NCBI GenBank assembly: GCA_011605865.1
Contig: JAAOZI010000003.1
Coordinates: forward strand, 1-64,000
DNA from: Archaeoglobales archaeon
GTDB lineage: Archaea > Halobacteriota > Archaeoglobi > Archaeoglobales > Archaeoglobaceae
Direction of reading: 5' to 3'
Length of the DNA: 64,000 bases
Shown here: positions 18,957 to 28,301 of the stretch, one piece after another
Position numbering within the stretch: the stretch's first letter is position 1
Layout of the letters: every line of letters starts with the position of its first letter
Program-made: the position numbers and the translations under genes
Notes under the pieces: model-generated
What the model was told of the DNA's origin: nothing
Database searches by the model: none
What the model saw: the letters and a program-made list of their open reading frames with translations, nothing else

Positions 18957-20000
18957 ATGGAAGAATTCACAAAATTTGTCCGTGGTGGAATTCTGGGGCC
19001 AATAAAGAAATGGGGAACTAAATGGAGTCTCTGGCCAGTTCATCTTGTCACAGCCTGCTGTGGAGCTGAACTCGCTCATGCTTTTGCTTGTGGATATGAT
19101 GGAGAAAGGATTGGAGCCCTGAATTATGGCATCGCAAGGCAGACAAATCTGATAATAGTTGAAGGAGCCATAACTAGAAAGATGGCAAGGGTTTTGAGAA
19201 TAACCTGGGAACAAATGCCCGATCCAAAATTTGTAATCGTTATGGGAGCTTGTGGTTTGAATGGCGGTATTTTCTGGAATGGCTACAATCTCGTAAAACC
19301 TTCTGAAGTTGTACCCGTCGAATTTTTCATTCCGGGCTGTCCGCCGACGCCTGAAGCTCTTTTGAGGGGAATAAGACAACTCCAGATCAAGCTCGACAAA
19401 GGTGTGGCCGAGAACTCTGTGAGCTTTTCTGAAGTAAAAGCTGAAAAGGGAAAGAAACCGAGAATTTTACCAAGGGGTGTAAAAAAAGTTTCTTTAGCTC
19501 CCTGCATAGTAATAGCGAGAGAAAAAGAAGTGGAGTGGGAATTGGGTAAGAATTTATGCGAAAAGCTCAAGGTTTTGGGGAGGGCCGTGATAACGGCAAG
19601 GAACAGAATAGCCCTGAAGGTTGACCCCGATAAGCTCAGAAGCTCTGCTATGAAGCTGAGGGATCTTGGTTTCGATCATGTTAAATCTGTAAACGTTGTT
19701 GATGCCCCCAATGAAGGAAAATTCATAGTAGAATACTGGATTTCGAGCTACAGCGTCAAAGAATTGATGCCTGTCCTCATAAATCTGCATTCAGAAATAT
19801 CTAGAAGAGAACCGAAGATCAGCAGTCTTTCCGACATCTTCCCAAGTGCAGATTACCTTGAAAGGGAAATGCAGGACCTCTTCGGTGTTGAGTTTGTTGG
19901 AAATCCCTGGAAGGGGAGATTTTTACTAGCTCCAGATGCGCCCGAAGCTCCGCTAAGAAAGGACTTCAAATTGCAGGAAGAAGTTTACGTGGGTGATTGA
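18957..20000 (+). CDS. F420H2:quinone oxidoreductase fused subunit B/C (NuoB-NuoC)
   Basis: NuoB: ACCGAE, MGAC, FIPGCPPTPEALL; NuoC: REMQDLFGVEFVGNP...PLRKDF. Confidence 0.9.
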   Translation: MEEFTKFVRGGILGPIKKWGTKWSLWPVHLVTACCGAELAHAFACGYDGERIGALNYGIARQTNLIIVEGAITRKMARVLRITWEQMPDPKFVIVMGACGLNGGIFWNGYNLVKPSEVVPVEFFIPGCPPTPEALLRGIRQLQIKLDKGVAENSVSFSEVKAEKGKKPRILPRGVKKVSLAPCIVIAREKEVEWELGKNLCEKLKVLGRAVITARNRIALKVDPDKLRSSAMKLRDLGFDHVKSVNVVDAPNEGKFIVEYWISSYSVKELMPVLINLHSEISRREPKISSLSDIFPSADYLEREMQDLFGVEFVGNPWKGRFLLAPDAPEAPLRKDFKLQEEVYVGD

Positions 20001-20001
20001 G

Positions 20002-21222
20002 ATGAAGGAATTTCACCTTGATATCCCAGTTGAGCCACCGAAAGAGCTGGAAAGTCTGTTTCTTCCAATTCCGAGAGAATACGTTGAAGATACGTATAGG
20101 AAAGATGAATTTCTTGTTCTAGTCGGACCCCAGCATCCTGGAAGTGGACACATGAGGTTAATTGTGAGGGTAAAGGGTGACATAATACAGGAGGTAATTC
20201 CAGATCCCGGTTATGTGCACAGATGTGTCGAAAAAATAGCTGAGAACAGGCTATACATACAGAATATACCCCTCGTTGAAAGGCCCTCCATAATGGATTC
20301 CGCAAACTTCAATTTGGGTTATGTTAGAGCAATAGAAGCGGCGATGGATATTGAGGTTCCCGAAAGGGCGAAGTTCATAAGAACGATATTAGCAGAGCTT
20401 TGCAGAATCGGAACGCACCTTTACGATGCAGCGATACTGGCAGTTTTCATAGGACACACGACCGGTTTTATGTATCCTTTTGGTATCCGAGAACTCATAT
20501 GTGAGTCCTTGGTAAGAATGACGGGTGCTAGGTTTACCTCGTCATTCATCGTTCCCGGAGGGGTAAGGAGAGACGTTGACGAGAAAACTCTTAGATGGGT
20601 TTATGATGCAACATTTGCTATCGAGAAAAGGCTGAAATCGTTTGAAAGGATATTCATAAAGAATCCTACTGTTATAGCGAGGCTTAGAGACGTTGGAGTC
20701 CTTAGCAAGGAGGAGGCGATAAAATTCGGTGTTGTAGGCCCCTTCCTGAGGGCAAGCGGTGTTGAATACGACACAAGGGTTGTAGAACCCTATGAGGCTT
20801 ATGAAGAATTGACGTGGGATATAGTGACGGCAGATGAAGGTGACGGATATGCTAGGTTTATGGTTCGAGTGAATGAAGTCTCGCAGAGCCTTAGCATAAT
20901 AAGGCAGTGTATAACCTCAATGCCTGATGGCAGCTACATAAGCGAGCAGATAGGAGAAGTTAGGGGGAATTTCTTTGACAAGTTTGCAGACATAGTACTA
21001 CCAGCGGGAGAGTATACAACACTCACAGAAGCCGCTAGGGGAACTTTGTTATTCACCATAGTCAGCGATGGAGAAAGCAACGTTCCGTATAGAATGAGGA
21101 TCGTCAGTCCAGGTTGGCTTTATCTTAGGGGCTTTATGGAGGCTTTAAAGGGAGAAAGACTGGCAGATTTGCAGGCCATATATGGTAGCTTTGGCTATTT
21201 CCCTCCGGAGGCTGATAGGTGA
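20002..21222 (+). CDS. fqoD: F420H2:quinone oxidoreductase subunit D (NuoD-like)
   Basis: GPQHPGSGHMRLI; DPGYVHRCVEKIAE; GTLLFTIVSDG. Confidence 0.93.
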   Translation: MKEFHLDIPVEPPKELESLFLPIPREYVEDTYRKDEFLVLVGPQHPGSGHMRLIVRVKGDIIQEVIPDPGYVHRCVEKIAENRLYIQNIPLVERPSIMDSANFNLGYVRAIEAAMDIEVPERAKFIRTILAELCRIGTHLYDAAILAVFIGHTTGFMYPFGIRELICESLVRMTGARFTSSFIVPGGVRRDVDEKTLRWVYDATFAIEKRLKSFERIFIKNPTVIARLRDVGVLSKEEAIKFGVVGPFLRASGVEYDTRVVEPYEAYEELTWDIVTADEGDGYARFMVRVNEVSQSLSIIRQCITSMPDGSYISEQIGEVRGNFFDKFADIVLPAGEYTTLTEAARGTLLFTIVSDGESNVPYRMRIVSPGWLYLRGFMEALKGERLADLQAIYGSFGYFPPEADR

Positions 21223-22307
21223 TGATTTCAACGCTTTTTGAAATATTTAAATCCAATATGGTGCAAATTCCGTTGATACAGCCAATAATCGATTATCTGA
21301 TGCAAATTCCTTTGATAAATTTCATCGTAGCTTTAATACTTTGGCGCCCGTTTTTTGCTGTGGTTATAATACCGGGTTTAACTGTTCTCCTTCTGTACCT
21401 GTTGTACATAGTTTGGTTCGAAAGAAAGCTTACTGCTAGAGTTCAGTGGAGAGTTGGACCGCTTGAAGTTGCGAGACCTATAAGAGGAGCTATTCAGGCA
21501 TTGGCCGATGGTTTGAGATACTTTTTCCAAGAAGCAATTGTTCATAAGGAAGCGCATCGTCCGTACTTTGTTCAGCTTCCGATATTAGCTTTCATACCGA
21601 TTTTATTGCCGATAGCATTCATTCCGGCAGGTAACGTTGTTGGAATAAAGAGTCCTTATGCCGTACAGCTTGTGGTGGCTTTTCTGGCCTTAATACCCAT
21701 AACAATAATAGCGATTGGGTGGGCATCAAACAACAGGTTCGCTTTTATTGGTAGCGTTAGAGAGGCGCTGATATACGTATCCTACGAGATACCATTCATC
21801 ATAGCAGTGAGTTCGATGATATACCTTTACGGTAGTGGGGATCCCTACGTTGCTGTTGAGAAGCAGTCCATTGTTCCGGGAGCGATAATGAACCCGATTG
21901 CCTTCCTAGTATTTATAATTGCGATGCTAATGGCAACTTCCCGTTTGCCCTTCGAAATCCCTGAGGCGGACCAGGAAATAGCTTTTGGACCATTTGTAGA
22001 GTACTCCGGTATGCTTTTTGGGTTAGTGATGGTTCTAGCATATGAAAAGCTTTATGTTATGGCGCTGTTGTTCGTCATCCTCTTCCTAGGAGGTTGGAGT
22101 GGATTTTACTGCGAGCTTCTTGGCGATTTAAATGCCCCTCTCTGGCTTTTCATAAAGACCATAATAGTCATCTCGATACTCGCAATCGTGCGATCGATGT
22201 ATGCAAGGTACAGGATTGATCAGGCAGTAAGATACAGCTTTTCTTGGCTTATTGCCCTTTCGATTGTTGCCTTAGTAATAGGAATAGCCGTGGGGTGGAT
22301 TGTATGA
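21219..22307 (+). CDS. fqoH: F420H2:quinone oxidoreductase subunit H (NuoH-like)
   Basis: WFERKLTARVQWRVGP; RLPFEIPEADQEI. Confidence 0.93.
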   Translation: MMISTLFEIFKSNMVQIPLIQPIIDYLMQIPLINFIVALILWRPFFAVVIIPGLTVLLLYLLYIVWFERKLTARVQWRVGPLEVARPIRGAIQALADGLRYFFQEAIVHKEAHRPYFVQLPILAFIPILLPIAFIPAGNVVGIKSPYAVQLVVAFLALIPITIIAIGWASNNRFAFIGSVREALIYVSYEIPFIIAVSSMIYLYGSGDPYVAVEKQSIVPGAIMNPIAFLVFIIAMLMATSRLPFEIPEADQEIAFGPFVEYSGMLFGLVMVLAYEKLYVMALLFVILFLGGWSGFYCELLGDLNAPLWLFIKTIIVISILAIVRSMYARYRIDQAVRYSFSWLIALSIVALVIGIAVGWIV

Positions 22308-23050
22308 AGGTTGAGAAAATATCCAGATCACCTTTAGAAGAGTTAAAAAGGCATGTTGGAGTTATTCAGGAGGCATTCAAGCAGGCTGTTATCCCGGACA
22401 GGGTCACCATTGAATATCCGAGAGAAAGGAGAAAATATCCCGAAAACCTTAGAGGGTTTATAGTTTTGGACAAATCGAGATGTATAAGCTGTTTCCGATG
22501 CGCTCAAATCTGTCCAGCAAATGCGATACAGATGAGCTATTTTGAAAACTTTTATCCCGGTATTGACTATACAAAATGCATATTCTGTCATTTCTGTGTT
22601 GAAAGCTGCCCAACGGGAGCGCTGGCCTCGAGCACTCTGCATGACATGGCTTTCAAGAGTCTTGAGGATATGAAAGTGAAGCCGAACCAGATGATGAGGT
22701 TGCCGGCAGCGATTAGAGAAGACGTGCAGTCGGTTGAGTATGATGTGACAAAGAAGGGCTGGAGATTGATCAGAAAAATGGAATTGGAAGACATAAAGGT
22801 TGTTAGAATTCTTCCAAAGCTGAAACCTAGGAGGGCTTTTTGTTTAGAACCAGAAAGCTGTCTCGGTTGCAGACAGTGCATGGAAGTTTGTCCGCATGAG
22901 GCAATAGTAATGGAGAGATGCGAAATAACTTTGGAGGGACAGATAGTAGGAAAGGGATGTGTTTTGAAGATAACGGAAAAATGCGTTGGTTGCGGGCTTT
23001 GCGTTCGACAGTGCCCAATGAAAATTCTGAGCTTGAAGGAGGTGGAGTAA
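22304..23050 (+). CDS. fqoI: F420H2:quinone oxidoreductase subunit I (NuoI-like) with C-terminal 2x[4Fe-4S] extension
   Basis: CISCFRCAQICP, CIFCHFCVESCP, then CLGCRQCMEVCP and CVGCGLCVRQCP. Confidence 0.88.
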   Translation: MKVEKISRSPLEELKRHVGVIQEAFKQAVIPDRVTIEYPRERRKYPENLRGFIVLDKSRCISCFRCAQICPANAIQMSYFENFYPGIDYTKCIFCHFCVESCPTGALASSTLHDMAFKSLEDMKVKPNQMMRLPAAIREDVQSVEYDVTKKGWRLIRKMELEDIKVVRILPKLKPRRAFCLEPESCLGCRQCMEVCPHEAIVMERCEITLEGQIVGKGCVLKITEKCVGCGLCVRQCPMKILSLKEVE

Positions 23051-23051
23051 A

Positions 23052-24080
23052 ATGCAGGAATGGCAGTTTCTAGTGCCAGATAAAAAGCACAAGAAGAAGT
23101 TCTTCGGAAATCTAAAGGCAGAAGTAATTGACGCAAAACTTTGCTGTCATTGTGCCGCTTGTGCTGCAATCTGCCCCGTTGATGGTATAGTTTCTGGAGA
23201 TCAGCCAATAGATTTCCCAAATTGGGTAAAAGAATGTGTTGATTGTGGCGCTTGCATAAAGGTATGCCCAAGATGGGAGTATAAGCCCTTGAAGGGAATT
23301 GGAAATTACATAGAGGCAATCTCGGCAAAGTCGAAGAGATTTAAGGGACAGGATGGAGCAATGGTAACCGAAATAACGGCAACAGCTTTGGAAATGGGTC
23401 TAATCGAGAAAGCGATTTTTGTTTCTAGAGATGAAGAATGGAGGACTAAAATAGTTACAATTCGATCTCCAGTGCAGTTGTACGACAGGAAGGTAACAGG
23501 AACGAAGTACAGTTATGCAGACGTTCTTCCAGCTTTGAAAGATGCTGTAATTGAATCAAAAGCCGTGGCCTTTGTCGGCACGCCCTGTATGATATCCGCA
23601 GTTAGGAAAATGCAGAAGAGCTTCAAGAAGTTCGAGAGGGTAAAGCTCGCAATAGGCTTATTCTGTACTGAGAATTTCTACCATCATCAGCTTTCGGAGT
23701 TCTTGGCAAAGAAGGGAGTGGATCTTAGGCTCGCGACAAAGACGGATATCAAGAAGGGAAAGTTCATAGTGAGATTTGTTGATGGAGGGAGAGTGAGCTT
23801 TCCAGTTAAGGAGTTTGAAGAAATAATCCCGTCTGGTTGTAAAGTTTGTCAGGATTTTGCGGCAGTTGAAAGCGATGTAAGCGTTGGAAGCGTTGGGAGC
23901 GAAAGCGGTTTTTCAACTGTTATCGTTAGAAGTGAAATTGCAAAGAAGGTAATTGATCAAATTAGGGAGAAGGGGACAGCTGAAATAAAGGAGCCGGATA
24001 TACAGGCTGTGCAAAAGCTCTGCGAGTATAAGGTCAAAATCCATCCATATCCCTCAAAGGAAAAGGAAAAGACTCAGTGA
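23052..24080 (+). CDS. fqoF: F420H2 dehydrogenase subunit F (FrhB-like with N-terminal ferredoxin domain)
   Basis: CCHCAACAAICP, CVDCGACIKVCP, FVGTPCMISAVRKMQ, CKVCQDFAAVESDVSVGSVGS. Confidence 0.9.
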   Translation: MQEWQFLVPDKKHKKKFFGNLKAEVIDAKLCCHCAACAAICPVDGIVSGDQPIDFPNWVKECVDCGACIKVCPRWEYKPLKGIGNYIEAISAKSKRFKGQDGAMVTEITATALEMGLIEKAIFVSRDEEWRTKIVTIRSPVQLYDRKVTGTKYSYADVLPALKDAVIESKAVAFVGTPCMISAVRKMQKSFKKFERVKLAIGLFCTENFYHHQLSEFLAKKGVDLRLATKTDIKKGKFIVRFVDGGRVSFPVKEFEEIIPSGCKVCQDFAAVESDVSVGSVGSESGFSTVIVRSEIAKKVIDQIREKGTAEIKEPDIQAVQKLCEYKVKIHPYPSKEKEKTQ

Positions 24081-24640
24081 ATCCCTGTTCTTTCTTTTAT
24101 TATCTTCAATGCCTCTTTCTCTCTTTCTCCCCCGCATTTCTCTATTATCTCGTAACACTCCCTAATTCTTTTTTCGAGCTCTGGATTGATTTTCAGTCTC
24201 GTTGCAGAAATCAATGCCTCAATTACGGCATTGAATCCACGGTTCACAGCTCTAATTTCAGTTCTCAAAACCTTCCCTTTCAAAAGTTTTAGGCTCGCAT
24301 AGGGACCTATTAACTTCGCTTCAAACTCGCAGACCGAGAGAGTTCCCTTTATTATAGGTGGTTCCAGACTCTCGAAGTAATCTTCTTCAAGGTCATCAAA
24401 GGTGGAAATTGCAAATATAACAGGATCATTCAAAATATTTGCAACAAAAAAGCTCCCTTTTTCAACGTTTTCCCTGGTGTGCGACGGATAGAGCCTAGCT
24501 TTGGCGAATATACTATCCTCGTTCTCTACTATTATTCCTATTGGGGCCGTATTTAGCTTTTCACCTTTTGTAATAACTATGACTTCATTTATTCCATTTC
24601 TCAATCCGAAATCCTTTAGTCTCAAATTTCCACCCCTCAA
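24074..24640 (-). CDS. DUF447-family protein
   Basis: GINEVIVITKGEKLNTAPIGIIVEN; SHTRENVEKGSFFVANI. Confidence 0.8.
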   Translation of the reverse strand: MRGGNLRLKDFGLRNGINEVIVITKGEKLNTAPIGIIVENEDSIFAKARLYPSHTRENVEKGSFFVANILNDPVIFAISTFDDLEEDYFESLEPPIIKGTLSVCEFEAKLIGPYASLKLLKGKVLRTEIRAVNRGFNAVIEALISATRLKINPELEKRIRECYEIIEKCGGEREKEALKIIKERTGIH

Positions 24641-25457
24641 GAAGCGCTAAAAAAATCGAGCTTGCGGTAAGATCTGCTATCGTTCCGGGATTTATATCGT
24701 TCCCTATTAAAAAGCTGTCTAGTTTTCTGAAGCTTTCAATGCCGTTTTCCAAGGCCTTTTCTGCTAGTTTCATCACATCCCTTGCAACCTCAATTCCCTT
24801 TTTTGCGATTATAAGGGTATCCGGATAACTTGCCAGTAGTCTGTGGTAAAGAAATACTATCGATTCCCTCCCATCTCTCTCTGATTCGAGTAAAAATCTT
24901 GCCCCCTCAACGCTTATTTTGTAGCAGTTTGTGAGTTCTGATGCTATTAGGTTTTCCTTTGGTGCAAGCATCATCCAGTCGTAAATGTTCATCCTCCGCT
25001 TTATAATTTCAATCTCGGTCTTTTTGTCGTGCAATGATAGCTCGCCTGTAGCCAAAACTCTTGCTTTACAAAGATTGAATGCTTTTAGGATTTTCAGAGA
25101 ATCAGAGTAATCTGTGCTTTTTAGAAATTCTGTAGCTCTTTTTCCAGCCGTTTTCGAATCGGACGAATTCCAGACTACAGTTAAGGGAAATAGAAGCAGA
25201 AAAGCCCCAAAGTGTACGTTTGTTTTTACACCGTATTTTCGGGCCTTCTTGATTGCGTTGAGAATGTAAAGTTTCCTCTTTTTTGCAGCTCTAAAAAAGT
25301 ATGGAAAGGCTGTTATTGCCGAGATTAGGAAGTCTTCCAATTTCAACTCTTCAAAATCGTGCCCTCTATCGACGTTTCCAGCCTTTGGATCGCTTGAAAC
25401 TTCTAGCGCCAGTGCTATTGTTGCCGATATTGCTGCATCTTCTGCACTTCGAAACAT
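24585..25457 (-). CDS. Triphosphoribosyl-dephospho-CoA synthase (CitG)-family protein
   Basis: N-terminal ALEVSSDPKAGNVDRGHDFEEL; SYPDTLIIAKKG. Confidence 0.75.
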   Translation of the reverse strand: MFRSAEDAAISATIALALEVSSDPKAGNVDRGHDFEELKLEDFLISAITAFPYFFRAAKKRKLYILNAIKKARKYGVKTNVHFGAFLLLFPLTVVWNSSDSKTAGKRATEFLKSTDYSDSLKILKAFNLCKARVLATGELSLHDKKTEIEIIKRRMNIYDWMMLAPKENLIASELTNCYKISVEGARFLLESERDGRESIVFLYHRLLASYPDTLIIAKKGIEVARDVMKLAEKALENGIESFRKLDSFLIGNDINPGTIADLTASSIFLALLEGWKFETKGFRIEKWNK

Positions 25458-25461
25458 AACC

Positions 25462-26331
25462 TTACTTGAGCCTTTCCTCTATCAATCTTGTGAATTCCTC
25501 GTAGCTTCTGTAACCGATAACCATGTCATCGTTGATGAAAAAGGTCGGTGTTCCCTGAACGCCGTACGATACTCCATCCATGAAATCTTTCTCGACTTCT
25601 TGTCTGTACTTTCCCGAGTCCAAGCATTCCCTAAATTTTTCTGAGTTCAAACCAAGTTCTTCAGCGTAATCCAGGAACTTTGATACGTTATTGTACCATT
25701 CTTTCTGCCTTTCGAAGAGCAGGTAGTGGTACTCCCAAAACTTGCCCTGCTCTCTTGCACAATTTGCAGCTTCAGCAGCTTTGTAGGAACTCTCGCCGTG
25801 AACGGGAAAATCCCTAAACACAAGCTTCACGGTGTTTTTGTAATTTTCTACTATCTTTTTTTCAACCTCAAGGGCAAATTTTGCGCAGTAAGGGCATGCG
25901 TAGTCTGAAAATTCAACAATCACCACTTTAGCATCTTTTGCGCCTATCCATGGATCGTCATCTTCGCTCACGTGAACTTTTTCTAGGGAAATCATGTAAT
26001 TTGCGTAATTTGCTGAAACGATCAATTTTCCATCTTTTGAAATATAGTACTTGTCTACAGATATTGTACCATTTTTATCGTAGAATTCAATGTTAACTAT
26101 ATAAAACTCCCCTGCTGCGGTATAATTTTTAACTCTTGCACTTACTCCTGGATAATTTATCTGGATTCTCCTGTTTATTTCCTGTAAAGCTTTTTCCAAG
26201 TTTTTTGAAAATTCTTTTTCATCGCTAGAAGCTTTTGGTCCTAAATTCGAAAATACTGCTGTTGAGATACCGAATCCCACAGCGATGCCTACTAGGAATC
26301 CTAACAGAAGAACTCCAATTGATTTTTTCAT
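25462..26331 (-). CDS. DsbA-family thioredoxin-fold protein with N-terminal membrane anchor
   Basis: DYACPYCAKF active site, GVQGTPTFFIND; N-terminal TM helix. Confidence 0.87.
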   Translation of the reverse strand: MKKSIGVLLLGFLVGIAVGFGISTAVFSNLGPKASSDEKEFSKNLEKALQEINRRIQINYPGVSARVKNYTAAGEFYIVNIEFYDKNGTISVDKYYISKDGKLIVSANYANYMISLEKVHVSEDDDPWIGAKDAKVVIVEFSDYACPYCAKFALEVEKKIVENYKNTVKLVFRDFPVHGESSYKAAEAANCAREQGKFWEYHYLLFERQKEWYNNVSKFLDYAEELGLNSEKFRECLDSGKYRQEVEKDFMDGVSYGVQGTPTFFINDDMVIGYRSYEEFTRLIEERLK

Positions 26332-26404
26332 GAATGCAGTTTTTTTAGCTTTATATATAGCTTTGCTTTAGGAAATCTTTAATATATCCTAACAAACTTA
26401 AATC

Positions 26405-27484
26405 GTGGTAACTGGCATAATATTTCATCCAGAATATCTCGAGCACGAACAGAGCCCGACCCATCCAGAAAGAAAGGAGAGGCTTGCTTACACTATAGAT
26501 CAATTGAAAGAAGAAGGAATTCTGGATTCACCAGACATTAAGCTGATAATTCCAGAAGCAGCAAGTTTAGAAGACGTCTTGGAGGTTCACACAAGAGAAT
26601 ATGTGAAATTTCTAAGAGAGGAAAGCAAAAAGGGAGGGTTAATAGATCTTGATACAAATATCCCTGTCGGAGTTTTTGAAAGAGCTTTGCTTGCAGCCGG
26701 CGGAGCCATAAGGGCAGGCAAGGCTGTACTTGAGGGTGAAGTTGACAACGCATTTGCTATGGTTCGTCCTCCTGGACATCATGCAAAATCTTACATAGGT
26801 GCAGGCTTCTGCTATCTTAACAACATAGCCATAATGGTGAAGTGGTTGCTGAAGAAGGGGTTGAAGAGAATCCTGATCCTAGACTGGGATGCTCATCATG
26901 GGGATGGGACACAAGAAATATTTTACAGGGACAACAGGGTCCTATTCATATCAACGCATCAAGTTCCTCTTTACCCGGGCACAGGTTATCCCCATGAATG
27001 TGGAGAGGGGGAAGGGCTTGGTTTTACCGTCAACATTCCTTTACCGCCGGGAACTGGGGATGAGGGTTACAAACTGGTAATAGATGAGATAATAGAACCA
27101 ATATCCCTAGAATTTGAACCAGAGTTCATAGCAATTTCTGCTGGCCAGGATTGTCATTTTACCGACCAGCTTACAGGTTTAGCGCTAACTGCAAGAGGTT
27201 ATGCGGAAATGGTAAGGTGGTGCGTCAACTTGGCTGAAGAAATATGCGAGGGTAGAGTTGTTGCCGTTTTGGAAGGGGGATATAGCGTTGAGGCCGCATT
27301 GCCGTATACGAATCTCGGAATAATCTCGGCAATGGCAGGTTTTGATATATCGGCAATAAGGGAACCTGAAACTTATTTGGCTGAACTAATATGGAGGAAG
27401 AAGCCAGCAGCGATCGAAAAGCTAAAAGTAAACATAGAAGAGGTAAAGAGAGTTCATTCGAGATTCTGGAAGTGTTTCAGATGA
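26405..27484 (+). CDS. Histone deacetylase/acetoin utilization family protein, full length
   Basis: SPTHPERKERL, VRPPGHHAKS, DWDAHHGDGTQEIFY, NIPLPPGTGDEGY. Confidence 0.92.
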   Translation: MVTGIIFHPEYLEHEQSPTHPERKERLAYTIDQLKEEGILDSPDIKLIIPEAASLEDVLEVHTREYVKFLREESKKGGLIDLDTNIPVGVFERALLAAGGAIRAGKAVLEGEVDNAFAMVRPPGHHAKSYIGAGFCYLNNIAIMVKWLLKKGLKRILILDWDAHHGDGTQEIFYRDNRVLFISTHQVPLYPGTGYPHECGEGEGLGFTVNIPLPPGTGDEGYKLVIDEIIEPISLEFEPEFIAISAGQDCHFTDQLTGLALTARGYAEMVRWCVNLAEEICEGRVVAVLEGGYSVEAALPYTNLGIISAMAGFDISAIREPETYLAELIWRKKPAAIEKLKVNIEEVKRVHSRFWKCFR

Positions 27485-28107
27485 ATCTGGAGGAATTGAA
27501 AAAAGAACAGTTGAAAATTGCGGAGAGGGTCGATCTTAGGGACAGATACAGGATAGAAGAAGTTAAATTTCTAATTGGAGTCGATCAAACCTTTCTGAAG
27601 GATAAGGTAATATCTTGCGCCGTAAAATTTGAATTCCCTTTGTTGAAAGAACTTGAAAAGACTTTTTCGGTGGATGAAGTTACCTTCCCTTACATTCCAA
27701 CCTTCCTGATGTTCCGAGAAGGAGAACCCGCGGTTAAGGCGGTGAGAAATCTGATTGAGGATAGAACCGTGATAATTGTGGATGGAAGCGGAATAGCTCA
27801 TCCGAGGAGATGCGGATTGGCTACGTATATAGCGATAAAAACAGATACACCCACTATCGGTATTACTAAAAGGAAGCTTTTTGGAGACGTAGTGGGGGAG
27901 GGGGAGATTAGAGAATTGAGAAGTTTTAATGAGCTCATCGGATTCTCTTTAAAGTGGAAAGGTAGTGAAATCTACATTTCACCAGGCAGTTACATCTCCC
28001 CGAAAACTGCGCTAGAAATAGTGAAGATGTGCATGGGGAAAAAATTACCCGTTCCGATTGAAGCTGCACACAATTTTGGACAAGAAATAAAGAGAAGAAT
28101 GGCCTAA
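27481..28107 (+). CDS. nfi: Endonuclease V
   Basis: GVDQTFLKDKVISCAVKF; PYIPTFLMFREGEP; VDGSGIAHPRRCGLATY. Confidence 0.92.
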   Translation: MNLEELKKEQLKIAERVDLRDRYRIEEVKFLIGVDQTFLKDKVISCAVKFEFPLLKELEKTFSVDEVTFPYIPTFLMFREGEPAVKAVRNLIEDRTVIIVDGSGIAHPRRCGLATYIAIKTDTPTIGITKRKLFGDVVGEGEIRELRSFNELIGFSLKWKGSEIYISPGSYISPKTALEIVKMCMGKKLPVPIEAAHNFGQEIKRRMA

Positions 28108-28301
28108 AAATATTTTGAATTCATCCGATGGCCGCAAATTGAACCAATTTTGCTTCGATACTATTATCGGCAATGAGAATATTCCAATAAGCATGCTAAT
28201 CTTCGGTTTTATGCATTTTATTCTTTCCGGATTAACAGTAATTTATAATTATTTAAAATTCCTGCAGAAAATTTTAAATAAATGGTTTAAAATTGAACTT
28301 T

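Noticed and set aside
22588-23328. 246-aa minus-strand ORF antisense to fqoI/fqoF
   Set aside because: Antisense to confident Fe-S protein genes; cysteine-motif complement explains the composition.
26332-26404. Palindromic AGCTttatatatAGCT in a divergent promoter
   Set aside because: Likely overlapping TATA-like AT-rich promoter sequence rather than a specific operator.
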